Made by a program: the position numbers and the translations under genes. Positions 1 through 7,858 of a DNA stretch of 64,000 nt are shown in pieces. The number at the start of each line of letters is the position of its first letter. Within the stretch, counting starts at the first letter, position 1. Source of the stretch: Winogradskya consettensis (GTDB lineage: Bacteria > Actinomycetota > Actinomycetes > Mycobacteriales > Micromonosporaceae); the NCBI RefSeq assembly GCF_018332715.1, contig NZ_BOQP01000025.1, positions 96,217 through 160,216 on the forward strand, in the 5' to 3' direction. The notes under the pieces were generated by a model, which made no database searches, was not told the origin of the DNA, and saw nothing but the letters and a program-made list of their open reading frames with translations.

Positions 1-72
1 GGTGACCTGCGTGACGTTGCAGGTCCCGGGGGGAACCGTTGCCGGATCGGCGGCCTGCCCCCGCAGACTCAT
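1..72 (-). CDS. possible 5' end of a divergent gene (partial, low confidence)
   Basis: An open frame runs leftward from an ATG at 72 to the window edge (24 codons, no stop). It begins MSLRGQAADPATVPPG and then reads CNVTQVT. No clear signal peptide or strong ribosome binding site is visible; only a short GGAA lies next to the start. Its position just beyond a perfect CebR-like operator (94-111) would fit a sugar-catabolism or glycoside hydrolase gene reading out of the window. The fragment is too short for a family call, and it may not be a gene. Confidence 0.25.
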   Translation of the reverse strand, partial: MSLRGQAADPATVPPGTCNVTQVT

Positions 73-93
73 TTCCAAGAGCGTCGCCAGGTG

Positions 94-111
94 CTTGGGA
101 GCGCTCCCAAG
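94..111. promoter_or_regulatory. CebR/CelR-like LacI-family operator
   Basis: A perfect 18-bp palindrome, CTTGGGAGCGCTCCCAAG, contains the 14-bp TGGGAGCGCTCCCA described as the CebR (Streptomyces) and CelR (Thermobifida) cello-oligosaccharide repressor site. It lies 76 bp before the ATG of the ABC ATPase at 187 and 22 bp from a possible leftward gene start. The ABC genes look like drug efflux genes, so the site more plausibly controls a leftward carbohydrate gene, or both. The regulator gene is not in the window. Confidence 0.7.
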
Positions 112-186
112 GCCGAGCATACCGGCAAACGGCGGTCTGGGCCACACCCCGGGGGTTCCCCGCGAAGTGCCAAGTACAGTTCGGGC

Positions 187-1101
187 ATGCTTGAGAACGC
201 CGTCGAGGTGCGGGACGTCGTCGTCAAGTACGGCGAGGTCACAGCCGTTGACGGAGTGTCACTTTCCGTCCCGCGCGGTTCGATCCTTGCCCTGCTCGGC
301 AACAACGGCGCCGGAAAGACAAGCCTGCTCCAGGTCTGCGAAGGTTTCCGCGGCCCGGACGGCGGTTCTGCGCGGGTGCTCGGCCTCGATCCGATAGCCG
401 ATCACGACGACCTCATGCCGCGGCTCGGCATCATGCTGCAGTCGGGCGGCGTCTATCCATGGGCCACCGCAGGGGAGATCCTCCGGCTTTTCGCATCGTA
501 CGCAGCCGATCCGCTCGACGTGGACATGCTGCTCGATCGCCTCGGCCTGCGGAAGTTCGCCAAGACCCGGTTCCGCCGGCTCTCCGGCGGCGAGCAGCAG
601 CGACTCTCCCTTGCCGTCGCGCTCGTCGGCCGCCCCGAGCTGGTCTTCCTCGACGAGCCGACGGCCGGCATGGACGTCGGCGCCCGGCAGACCACGTGGG
701 AGCTCGTCGACAGCCTGCGCGCCGACGGCGTCTCGGTGCTGCTCACCACCCACCTGCTCGACGAGGCCGAAAGTCTGGCCGACCACGTGGTCATCATGGA
801 CAACGGCACCGTCGCGGCAACCGGCACGCCCGCCGAGCTCACGGCCGCTGCCGGCATCGACCTCCTGCAGGTGCGGGCTGAGCCCGGCCTCGCCATAGCG
901 ACGCTCGCCGAGCAACTCGACGCCAAGGTGACGGAGGACGGCCCCGGCGAGTATGCGATCGCGGGCACGCTCGACACGGAGTCGCTCGCCGAGGTGCTGG
1001 CCTGGTTCGCGCGGGCCGGGGCTCAGGTCACCGCGGTCAACACCCGCCGCCGCACGCTCGAAGACGTCTACCTGGCCCTGACCGCGGGAGCGACCCGATG
1101 A
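187..1101 (+). CDS. ABC transporter ATP-binding protein (DrrA-like efflux type)
   Basis: A 304-residue cytoplasmic ATPase that would energise the ABC-2 permease encoded next to it (4-nt overlap). Walker A reads GNNGAGKTSL, the signature LSGGEQQRLS and Walker B LVFLDEPTAG, with the switch histidine in LLTTHLLDEAE. A C-terminal domain of about 90 residues follows, as in antibiotic and lipid exporters of the CcmA/DrrA class. A GTG at 91 would extend the protein by 32 residues, but the ATG at 187 begins directly before the conserved beta-strand VEVRDVVVKYG. The substrate is unknown; drug or lipid efflux is inferred from the family. Confidence 0.9.
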   Translation: MLENAVEVRDVVVKYGEVTAVDGVSLSVPRGSILALLGNNGAGKTSLLQVCEGFRGPDGGSARVLGLDPIADHDDLMPRLGIMLQSGGVYPWATAGEILRLFASYAADPLDVDMLLDRLGLRKFAKTRFRRLSGGEQQRLSLAVALVGRPELVFLDEPTAGMDVGARQTTWELVDSLRADGVSVLLTTHLLDEAESLADHVVIMDNGTVAATGTPAELTAAAGIDLLQVRAEPGLAIATLAEQLDAKVTEDGPGEYAIAGTLDTESLAEVLAWFARAGAQVTAVNTRRRTLEDVYLALTAGATR

Positions 1102-1859
1102 CAACCGGAACCTTCACCCCGTCGCCGGGTCGCGCTCCGATGCGCGACATCCTCAAGAGTCAGGTACGCATGGAGCTCGTGCTCACCGCCCGCCGCGGTG
1201 AAGCCGTCGTGCTGGCCATGGGCGTGCCGCTGCTCGTGCTGCTGGGCGCCGGTCTCACCGAGGCCACCAACGTGCCCACCGACGACAGGCTCGGCTACGT
1301 GGTGCCCGGCGTGCTCGCCCTGACGGTGATGTCCACCGCGTTCACGGGGCAGGCGATCACGACCGGCTATGAGCGCAGCTACGGCGTGTTGAAAAGGCTC
1401 GGCGCCTCCCCGCTCACCCGCCCCGGCCTGCTCTTCTCGAAGACCGCGGCGATCCTCTGCCTGGTCGGCATCCAGATCCTCGCGCTGGCGCTGGTCGGCG
1501 TGGTCGTCGGCTGGCGTCCCGATTTCTCACACGTGCTGCCCGCCGTCGGGGTCACGGTGCTGGCGACCGCCGCCTACTGCGGGTTCGCCCTGCTCATCGC
1601 CAGTTTGCTGCGCCCGGAGACGGTGACCGCGGGGGCAACGTTGATCTACGTGCTGATGCTGGCCGCCGGTGGCATCATGTTCGCCGCTCCCGATCTGGGC
1701 ACGGCGGGATATTTCGTGCTCCCGCTGGCCGCGCACGCCCAGGCGTTGCGTGACACGCTCACGGACGGTACCGCGGTGCCGGGCTCGATCTGGCTCAGCC
1801 TCACGCTCTGGGCCGCCGTCGCGCTGACGCTGGCCGCGCGCAAGTTCCGCTGGGAGTAG
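1098..1859 (+). CDS. ABC-2 type transporter permease
   Basis: A 253-residue integral membrane protein with about six hydrophobic segments. The first is near residues 37-53 (VVLAMGVPLLVLLGAGL) and the last near 232-245. This is the usual length and layout of DrrB-type ABC-2 permeases. The ATG overlaps the stop of the ATPase gene by 4 nt, so the two are translationally coupled and form one transporter. A second complete ATPase/permease pair follows at 1947-3592; whether the two pairs work together or separately cannot be told from sequence. Confidence 0.9.
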   Translation: MTTGTFTPSPGRAPMRDILKSQVRMELVLTARRGEAVVLAMGVPLLVLLGAGLTEATNVPTDDRLGYVVPGVLALTVMSTAFTGQAITTGYERSYGVLKRLGASPLTRPGLLFSKTAAILCLVGIQILALALVGVVVGWRPDFSHVLPAVGVTVLATAAYCGFALLIASLLRPETVTAGATLIYVLMLAAGGIMFAAPDLGTAGYFVLPLAAHAQALRDTLTDGTAVPGSIWLSLTLWAAVALTLAARKFRWE

Positions 1860-1866
1860 TCACGCG

Positions 1867-1888
1867 GCTGTCCACCGAACGGTGGACA
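1867..1888. promoter_or_regulatory. short perfect inverted repeat between the two ABC pairs
   Basis: Two 10-nt arms, CTGTCCACCG and CGGTGGACAG, flank an AA centre, right after the stop at 1859 and 59 bp before the next start. There is no T-tract, so a regulator-binding palindrome is at least as likely as a terminator. Confidence 0.45.
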
Positions 1889-1946
1889 GTGGTTGACCGT
1901 CACTCGGTCGTCCCGCGAAACGGCCCGGCCCGGCAGGCTCAACGGC

Positions 1947-2774
1947 ATGACCGCGATAAATGTCAGGGGCCTCCGGAAGACCTACGGATCCCACCACGCC
2001 GTCGATGGCCTTGACCTCGATGTCGAGGTCGGCGAAGTGTTCGCCCTGCTCGGTCCCAACGGCGCAGGCAAGACCACCACCGTCGAGATTCTCGAGGGGC
2101 ACCGTCGTCGCACCTCCGGCGAGGTCACCGTGCTCGGCCTCGACCCAGGGCACGCCGACCGGCACTGGCGGGCGCGCATCGGCATCGTGCTGCAATCCAC
2201 ATCCGACGCCGCCGACCTCACCGTGCACGAGATCGTGCGGCATATCGGCGGCTGCTACCCCAACCCCCGCGGGGCCGCCGAGGTCATCGATCTCGTCGGC
2301 CTCACCGACAAGTCCAAGGCCAAGGTCCGCACTCTCTCCGGCGGCCAGCGCCGCCGGCTCGACGTCGCGCTCGGGATCGTCGGGCGCCCCGAGATCGTAT
2401 TTCTCGACGAGCCCACCACCGGCTTCGACCCCGAGGCGCGGCGGCAGTTCTGGCATCTCATCCGCAGGCTCTCCGCCGAGGGCAGCACGATCCTGCTGAC
2501 CACGCACTATCTGGACGAGGCCGAGGCGCTCGCCGATCGGCTCGCCGTCATCGCCGACGGTGCCATCGTGGCCGAGGGGACGCCCGCGACGCTCGGCGGC
2601 CGGGCCACCGCGGAGGCCGTGGTGAGCTGGTCCGGCGGTCACCGCGAGCACGCGGCCGACCCGGTCGCCCTGATCATGCGGCTGGTCGCGGAGGGTGCCG
2701 ATCTCACCGGCCTGACCGTCACCCGTCCCACGCTGGAGGACACCTATCTCGCCCTGATCGGAGAAGCTCGATGA
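1947..2774 (+). CDS. ABC transporter ATP-binding protein
   Basis: A 275-residue ATPase with Walker A GPNGAGKTTT, signature LSGGQRRRLDVALG, Walker B IVFLDEPTTG and switch histidine LLTTHYLDEAE. The ATG at 1947 starts the first conserved strand (TAINVRGLRKTYG); the 18 codons upstream have no domain support. It overlaps the next permease gene by 4 nt, which is followed by a two-component system. That order (ABC pair, kinase, regulator) is common for efflux pumps that respond to envelope stress or antibiotics in actinobacteria; the stimulus here is not known. Confidence 0.9.
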   Translation: MTAINVRGLRKTYGSHHAVDGLDLDVEVGEVFALLGPNGAGKTTTVEILEGHRRRTSGEVTVLGLDPGHADRHWRARIGIVLQSTSDAADLTVHEIVRHIGGCYPNPRGAAEVIDLVGLTDKSKAKVRTLSGGQRRRLDVALGIVGRPEIVFLDEPTTGFDPEARRQFWHLIRRLSAEGSTILLTTHYLDEAEALADRLAVIADGAIVAEGTPATLGGRATAEAVVSWSGGHREHAADPVALIMRLVAEGADLTGLTVTRPTLEDTYLALIGEAR

Positions 2775-3592
2775 CCACGACGTCTCTCGCACCCGCGGTG
2801 AGCACCCTGACGATCGGTGTCCGGCGCGGCGGGATCGAGCTCCTGCAATTCATGCGGGACAAGACCTCGCTCATCTTCACGTTCTTCTTCCCCGCGATGT
2901 TGCTGCTGCTCTTCGGGGCGATCTTCACCGACAGCTACGACCTGCCCGGGCTCAGCGCAGCCCAGGTGTTCACCTCCAGCATGATCGCCTACGGGGTGAT
3001 CTCGACCTCGTTCATCACGATGGGCGTCGGCATCGCGACCGATCGGGAGGACGGCACGCTCAAGCGGCTGCGTGGCACACCGGTCACCGCCACCGCCTAT
3101 TTCCTGGGCAAGCTGATCCTGGTGGCCGCGTTGACCGCGGGGGAGGTCGTGGTGCTGCTCGCGGTCGGGGTGCTCGTCTTCGACATGCCGTTGCCGTCCG
3201 AGGCGGGCCGCTGGGTGACCTTCGCGTGGCTGTTCGTGCTGAGCGTGACGTCCTGCGGTCTGCTCGGCATCGCCGCCAGCGCCCTGGTCCGCAATTCCCG
3301 CACGGCCGGCGCGGTGCTCAACGTTCCGGTCGTCGCCCTGCAGTTCCTCTCCGGTGTCTTCATCCACCCGATCACCCAGCTGCCCGACTGGATGATCACC
3401 TTCGCGTCGGTCTTCCCGGTCAAGTGGATGGCTCAGGGCTTCCGTTCGGTCTTCCTGCCGGACGCCGCCACCACTTTCGAAGCGGGGGGTGCCTGGGAGC
3501 ACGGGCGTATCGCCTTGGTTCTCGGTGCCTGGTGTGTGGTCGGATTGGTGCTGTGCCTGACCACGTTCCGCTGGACGAGCCGACGCGACTGA
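2771..3592 (+). CDS. ABC-2 type transporter permease
   Basis: A 273-residue membrane protein with a short cytoplasmic N-terminus, then a hydrophobic segment (SLIFTFFFPAMLLLLFGAIF) and about five more spans ending near residue 266. It contains the ABC-2 family pattern with a large loop after the first span and the TDREDGTLKRLRGTPV stretch typical of this family. It is coupled to the ATPase at 1947-2774 by an ATGA overlap and to the kinase gene downstream by a TGATG overlap. Confidence 0.9.
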   Translation: MTTTSLAPAVSTLTIGVRRGGIELLQFMRDKTSLIFTFFFPAMLLLLFGAIFTDSYDLPGLSAAQVFTSSMIAYGVISTSFITMGVGIATDREDGTLKRLRGTPVTATAYFLGKLILVAALTAGEVVVLLAVGVLVFDMPLPSEAGRWVTFAWLFVLSVTSCGLLGIAASALVRNSRTAGAVLNVPVVALQFLSGVFIHPITQLPDWMITFASVFPVKWMAQGFRSVFLPDAATTFEAGGAWEHGRIALVLGAWCVVGLVLCLTTFRWTSRRD

Positions 3593-4704
3593 TGCCTCAA
3601 GGATTCTGGGACCTCTTCTTCGCGGTGGTGCTGGTCGGCGTGGGCGTGACGGTGGCCTTCGAGCGAGGCCCCGACACTGCTTACGCGGAGCTGGCGATCG
3701 TGGCCATCGCCGGTCTCTACGGGCTCTGGGGGCGTCGCGTGGTGCGTGATGGGCGCGCAGCAGCCTGGTATGCGGCGACGATCGTGCTCGCCTTCGCGGC
3801 CGGCTCGTATGTGGTCGGGACCGTCAACTACGTGCTGTTCGCGGTCTGCCCGATGTTGTTCCTGATCCTGACGCTGCGTAAGGCGATTATCGCCGTGGTC
3901 GCCGCCAACCTCGTACCGATCCTTGCCGGCTACGTCCGTGGCGGCCAGGACTACGAGTTCGTCACGGTGTACGGCCCGATCTTCGTCATGACCACCGTGG
4001 TCTCCGCCGGCTTCGGACTGTTCATCACCAGGGTCATGGGAGAGAGCCAGGAACGGGCCCAGCTCATCACCGAGCTTGAGAGCAGCCGAGCCGAAGTCGG
4101 CCGGCTCTCGCACGAGGCCGGGGTCGCCGCGGAGCGCACCCGGCTGGCCGGCGAGATCCACGACACGCTCGCCCAGGGCTTCACCAGCATCATCACGTTG
4201 CTTCAGGCCGCCGACCCGAAGCTTGCCGACGAGCGGCTGCGACTGGCCGTCGAGACGGCGAAGGAGAACCTGGCCGAGTCCCGTGCCCTGGTCGCGGCCC
4301 TGACGCCTTCCGCCCTGGGCACGGACTCGCTGCCCGATGCGCTGCGCCGCCAGGTCACCCGGGCAGCGACGAACGGCACCCCCGCCACCGCGACGTTCCG
4401 CACGACCGGGGAGCCGCGCCACCTGCCGACCGCGCTCGAGGTCGTGCTGCTGCGGACGACGCAGGAAGCGCTCACCAACATCCGCCGGCATGCCGGGGCG
4501 ACCGAGGTGACGGTGGTGCTCGCCTATGCCGTGGGTCGGGTCCGGCTGACTGTTCGCGACAACGGTTGCGGGTTCACCGGCGGGGAGTCTCCCGGGTTCG
4601 GTCTCAACGGAATGCGGTCCAGAGCCGAGCAGGCCGGGGGCACGCTGTCCGTGCGGAGCGCCCCGGGCCAGGGCACCACCGTCGAATTGGAGGTCCCGGC
4701 ATGA
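3592..4704 (+). CDS. sensor histidine kinase, NarL/DesK type (HisKA_3)
   Basis: A 370-residue membrane kinase. The first 150 residues hold about five hydrophobic spans with almost no extracytoplasmic domain, so it probably senses within or near the membrane. A coiled linker leads to the HisKA_3 box (AGEIHDTLAQGFTS, phospho-acceptor His) and then an HATPase_c domain with VRDNGCGF and GFGLNGMRSRAEQAGG. The ATG is in a TGATG overlap with the permease stop, giving strong support for this start. It would phosphorylate the regulator encoded immediately downstream. Confidence 0.92.
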   Translation: MPQGFWDLFFAVVLVGVGVTVAFERGPDTAYAELAIVAIAGLYGLWGRRVVRDGRAAAWYAATIVLAFAAGSYVVGTVNYVLFAVCPMLFLILTLRKAIIAVVAANLVPILAGYVRGGQDYEFVTVYGPIFVMTTVVSAGFGLFITRVMGESQERAQLITELESSRAEVGRLSHEAGVAAERTRLAGEIHDTLAQGFTSIITLLQAADPKLADERLRLAVETAKENLAESRALVAALTPSALGTDSLPDALRRQVTRAATNGTPATATFRTTGEPRHLPTALEVVLLRTTQEALTNIRRHAGATEVTVVLAYAVGRVRLTVRDNGCGFTGGESPGFGLNGMRSRAEQAGGTLSVRSAPGQGTTVELEVPA

Positions 4705-5318
4705 TTCGGATCCTGCTGGTGGACGATCATCCCGTGGTCCGGCACGGGCTGCGGGGGATGTTGGAGATCGAGGCCGACCTCAACGTGGTCGGGGAAGCTT
4801 CTTCGGGTGCCGAGGGTGTCGCCCTCGCCGTGCAGCTGCGGCCCGACATCGTGCTGATGGATCTGCGGATGCCGGGTGGAGACGGGGTCGAGGCGACCGG
4901 TGCGATTCTGGGGCGGGTGCCGGGCGTGCGGGTGCTGGTGCTCACGACCTACGAGTCGGACCGTGACATCCTGCGCGCGATCGAGGCCGGTGCCGGGGGT
5001 TACCTGCTGAAGGACACGACCCCGGCCGACCTGGCGACGGCGGTCCGGGCCGCCGCCCGGGGCGAGATGGTGCTTGCGCCGAGCGTTGCCTCCACGCTGG
5101 TGCGGCAGGTTCGCAGTCCTGCCGTGCCGAGCCTCTCGGCCCGGGAAGCGGAGGTGCTGCGGCTGGTGGCCCGCGGGGCGACCAACTCCGACATCGGCCG
5201 CGGGCTGGGCATCTCCGAGGCGACGGTCAAAACGCACCTGCTGCGGGCCTTCAACAAATTGGGCGTCGACGACCGCACCGCCGCCGTCACCAGGGCCATG
5301 GAGCTCGGAATGCTCTGA
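4701..5318 (+). CDS. NarL/FixJ-family response regulator
   Basis: A 205-residue two-domain regulator. The receiver domain has the acidic pair in LLVDDHPVV, the phospho-acceptor Asp54 in VLMDLRMP and the switch lysine in YLLKDTTP. A LuxR-type helix-turn-helix lies at about residues 140-200 (LSAREAEVLRLVARG, SEATVKTHL). The start overlaps the kinase stop by 4 nt, so the two are a cognate pair. Likely target: the upstream ABC operon. The electron-transfer module starting 95 bp downstream is another possible target, since NarL-type pairs are often found beside such modules. Confidence 0.93.
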   Translation: MIRILLVDDHPVVRHGLRGMLEIEADLNVVGEASSGAEGVALAVQLRPDIVLMDLRMPGGDGVEATGAILGRVPGVRVLVLTTYESDRDILRAIEAGAGGYLLKDTTPADLATAVRAAARGEMVLAPSVASTLVRQVRSPAVPSLSAREAEVLRLVARGATNSDIGRGLGISEATVKTHLLRAFNKLGVDDRTAAVTRAMELGML

Positions 5319-5381
5319 CGAGCATCCACAGGAAGCGCTCAGCAGGGCCACAGGGCTGAGAGAGGTTGCCCCCGCACATTG

Positions 5382-5395
5382 GTTGAGTCGTCAAC
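5382..5395. promoter_or_regulatory. candidate operator GTTGA-N4-TCAAC
   Basis: A short inverted repeat, GTTGAGTCGTCAAC, lies 18 bp before the start of the Ser-rich gene, just upstream of its GGGAGG ribosome binding site. The geometry resembles small MarR-like half-site pairs, but no regulator is identified and 5-bp arms can arise by chance. Confidence 0.3.
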
Positions 5396-5413
5396 AAAGA
5401 GGGAGGCGATCCG

Positions 5414-5773
5414 ATGGACCGGGACAAGGCACTACGCCGCACTACCGCGATCACAGGAGCGCTCGTGGCAGCCGGCATCGCCGGCACGCTGGCAGCGGGG
5501 GTGGCGGCCCATGCCGCGACCACCTCCAGTAGCAGCACTTCCACCAGCACGGACTCCTCCACGACCACCGACAGCACCGACTCCAGCAGCACCGGCTCTA
5601 GCAGCACCGACACTTCGGGCAGCGACTCTGCGGGCAGCAGCAGTTCGAGCAGTGACAGTTCGAGCAGTGACAGCAGCTCCAGCGGTTCGAGCAGTGACAG
5701 CTCCAGCAGCAACTCGCCGCAGCTTTCCAGCGGGGGCAGCGACTCCGGGCAATCGACGTCGGGAGGTTCCTGA
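5414..5773 (+). CDS. exported Ser/Thr-rich low-complexity protein
   Basis: A 119-residue protein with a positively charged start (MDRDKALRRTT), a hydrophobic stretch at about residues 13-33 and an AHA|A-like cleavage site. The rest is almost entirely Ser, Thr, Asp and Gly. A good GAGGGAGG ribosome binding site precedes the ATG. It lies 1 nt before apbE. In comparable modules this position often carries a membrane-anchored FMN-binding protein, but no FMN_bind domain and no clear ApbE acceptor motif is visible here. It may be a disordered extracytoplasmic linker or an unusual flavin acceptor; both are guesses. Confidence 0.7.
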   Translation: MDRDKALRRTTAITGALVAAGIAGTLAAGVAAHAATTSSSSTSTSTDSSTTTDSTDSSSTGSSSTDTSGSDSAGSSSSSSDSSSSDSSSSGSSSDSSSSNSPQLSSGGSDSGQSTSGGS

Positions 5774-5774
5774 G

Positions 5775-6689
5775 ATGCCGTTGATCGAGATGCTTCCGGT
5801 CGGCGCCGACACCGCGCAGTGGTCCGTCTGGGGCACCACCGCGCGCATCGTGGTCACCGACCCGGCCGCTGTCGAGGACGCCGCAGCCCTGGTCCGCGCC
5901 GAGCTGGCCGCCGTCGACGCCGCCTGCAGCCGGTTCCGGCCCGACTCCGAGCTGCGCGACGCCTGCCGGTCCCGGGGGCTGCCCGTGACCGTCAGCCCGC
6001 TGCTGGCCGACCTCGTTGGCGCCGCCCTGGCCGCCGCACGGCAGACCGGCGGGGACGTCGACCCGACCGTCGGCGGGGCGTTGTGCGGGCTCGGCTACGA
6101 CCGGGACTTCGCTGCGATCACCGGGCAGCAGGTGGCCCCCGCCGTCCGCGTCTTCGCCACGCCCGACTGGCGCAGCGTCCGGCTCGACGGAGAGTTGCTG
6201 ACCGTGCCGGACGGCGTCCTGCTGGACCTCGGCGCCACTGCCAAAGCCGCCGCCGCGGACAGGGCCGCTGCCCGGGTGGCTGTGCAGCTAGGGGTCGGCG
6301 TCATGGTTGCTCTCGGCGGGGACATCGCCACCGCCGGGCCCGCGCCCGACGGCGGATGGCGGGTGCTCGTGCAGGACCGGCCCGGCGACCCGAGCTGCGT
6401 GATCCGGCTCCCAGCCGGCGCCGCCCTCGCCACGTCCAGCACGGCCGGCCGCGTCTGGGGCCGTCCCGGCGAGCAGCTGCACCACATCCTCGACCCGCGG
6501 ACCGGGCTTCCGGTGAGCCCGGTCTGGCGTACGGTCTCCGTCGCCGCATTCTCGTGCCTGCGAGCCAACACACTGAGCACCGCCGCGATCGTCCGCGGGC
6601 ACGGGGCGGTCGACCTGCTCGGGAATGTCCCGTCGAGGCTCGTCACCCCGGGCCTGGACGAGACGCGGCTGGGCGGGTGGCCGGAATGA
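5775..6689 (+). CDS. apbE: FAD:protein FMN transferase (ApbE family)
   Basis: A 304-residue enzyme of the family that uses FAD to attach FMN to a Thr or Ser of a target protein, usually outside the cytoplasm. Family landmarks are the FRPDSEL stretch near residue 55, VDPTVGGAL, GGDIATAGPAPDGGW, and the C-terminal HHILDPRTGLPV followed by RTVSVAAFSCLRANTLSTAA. There is no lipobox or evident signal peptide. It overlaps the membrane haem protein gene by 4 nt, so flavinylation of a partner in this redox chain is expected, yet no canonical FMN_bind protein is encoded in the window. Confidence 0.9.
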   Translation: MPLIEMLPVGADTAQWSVWGTTARIVVTDPAAVEDAAALVRAELAAVDAACSRFRPDSELRDACRSRGLPVTVSPLLADLVGAALAAARQTGGDVDPTVGGALCGLGYDRDFAAITGQQVAPAVRVFATPDWRSVRLDGELLTVPDGVLLDLGATAKAAAADRAAARVAVQLGVGVMVALGGDIATAGPAPDGGWRVLVQDRPGDPSCVIRLPAGAALATSSTAGRVWGRPGEQLHHILDPRTGLPVSPVWRTVSVAAFSCLRANTLSTAAIVRGHGAVDLLGNVPSRLVTPGLDETRLGGWPE

Positions 6690-7858
6690 CCGACGCCCTC
6701 TGGTATTTCGGGCGCGGCACCGGGCTGGTCTCGCTCGTCCTGCTCTCCATCGTGGTCGCCCTGGGCATCGGCGCGCGCTCCGGGCAGCCCGCGTTCGGCC
6801 TGCCCCGCTTCGCCGTCAACCTCCTGCACCGCAACGCCGCGCTGCTCGCGGTGGTCTTCCTCGCCGGACATGTGGTCAGCCTCTACTTCGACCCGTACGC
6901 CCAACTGCGCTTCTTCGACCTCTTCGTGCCCTTCACCGGCGCCTACCGCCCGTTCTGGCTGGGCCTGGGCACCCTCGCCTTCGACCTGATCATCGCGCTG
7001 ATCGTGACCAGCCTCCTGCGCCAACGACTGGGCGCCCGCGCCTGGCGTGCCGTGCACTGGCTCGCCTACCTCTGCTGGCCCATCGCGGTGCTCCACGGCC
7101 TCCAAACCGGCACGGACGGCAGCACCTGGTGGCTGCGCACAGTCACCGCCACCTCGGTCGCCCTGGTCCTCGCCGCCCTGACCTGGCGCCTGACCCCAGC
7201 CTTCAACCCCCACCCCACCCGAGCCCCCCGCCGCCGCCCAACCCCGGCCGCCACCACCGGTCCATCACCCACCCCAGACCCAACCCGAGCCGTCCAGGCC
7301 GGGCCACCTCGCTTCGGGCCGCCTCGCTCCGGGCCGCCTCGCTCCAGGCAAGTCCGGGCCACGGAGGTCCACGCGGGTCAAAACCCCGGGCAGGCCCAGG
7401 CGGGGCAGGTCCAGGCCGCGGAGTTTCACGCGGGCGAGAACCATGGGCAGGTTCACGCGGGCGAGAACCATGGGCAGGTCCATGCGGGCGAGAACCATGG
7501 GCAGGTCCATGCGGGCGAGAACCATGGGCAGGTCCATGCGGGCGAGAACCATGGGCAGGTCCATGCGGGCCAGAACCACGGGCAGGTCCATGCGGGCCAG
7601 AACCACGGGCAGGTCCATGCGGGTCAGGTCCATGCGGGTCAGGTCCATGCGGGGCGGGTTCACGCAGGACAGGCCCACCCCGGGCCGGTCCAGGCAGGGC
7701 CGGTCCAGGCCGGGCAGGTCCATCTGGGGCGGGCGCATGTCGGGCAGGGGCGCGCTGGGCAAGGGCGCGTCGGGGAGGTTCAAGCCGAGGGCCTTGGATC
7801 CGGTCTGGTCGGGTCCGGGCGGGTCGAATACGGGACCGGCAAGAGGGAGGACTTCTGA
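6686..7858 (+). CDS. ferric-reductase-like haem membrane protein with His-rich repeat tail
   Basis: A 390-residue protein. Residues 1-180 form about six membrane spans of the ferric reductase-like (YedZ/NOX-related) domain; candidate haem-ligand histidines are in LLHRN, AGHVVS, AVHWLAY and VLHGLQ. After about residue 185 comes a Pro/Arg-rich linker and then a 200-residue cytoplasmic or external tail made of the repeat AGENHGQVH and variants. Such a tail is not part of the family. The domain would carry electrons across the membrane between the NuoF-like flavoprotein and an external acceptor. The C-terminal DNA repeats are open in other frames too, but this frame joins the domain to the next gene by a 1-nt overlap. 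Confidence 0.85.
   Translation: MTDALWYFGRGTGLVSLVLLSIVVALGIGARSGQPAFGLPRFAVNLLHRNAALLAVVFLAGHVVSLYFDPYAQLRFFDLFVPFTGAYRPFWLGLGTLAFDLIIALIVTSLLRQRLGARAWRAVHWLAYLCWPIAVLHGLQTGTDGSTWWLRTVTATSVALVLAALTWRLTPAFNPHPTRAPRRRPTPAATTGPSPTPDPTRAVQAGPPRFGPPRSGPPRSRQVRATEVHAGQNPGQAQAGQVQAAEFHAGENHGQVHAGENHGQVHAGENHGQVHAGENHGQVHAGENHGQVHAGQNHGQVHAGQNHGQVHAGQVHAGQVHAGRVHAGQAHPGPVQAGPVQAGQVHLGRAHVGQGRAGQGRVGEVQAEGLGSGLVGSGRVEYGTGKREDF
7430..7663 (+). repeat. 27-bp tandem repeat encoding AGENHGQVH units
   Basis: Five units encoding AGENHGQVH, two encoding AGQNHGQVH and three shortened AG(Q/R)VH units lie head to tail at the 3' end of the haem-protein gene. Units are near-identical at DNA level, which indicates recent expansion. 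Each full unit contributes two histidines, so the tail could bind metal. Confidence 0.9.
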
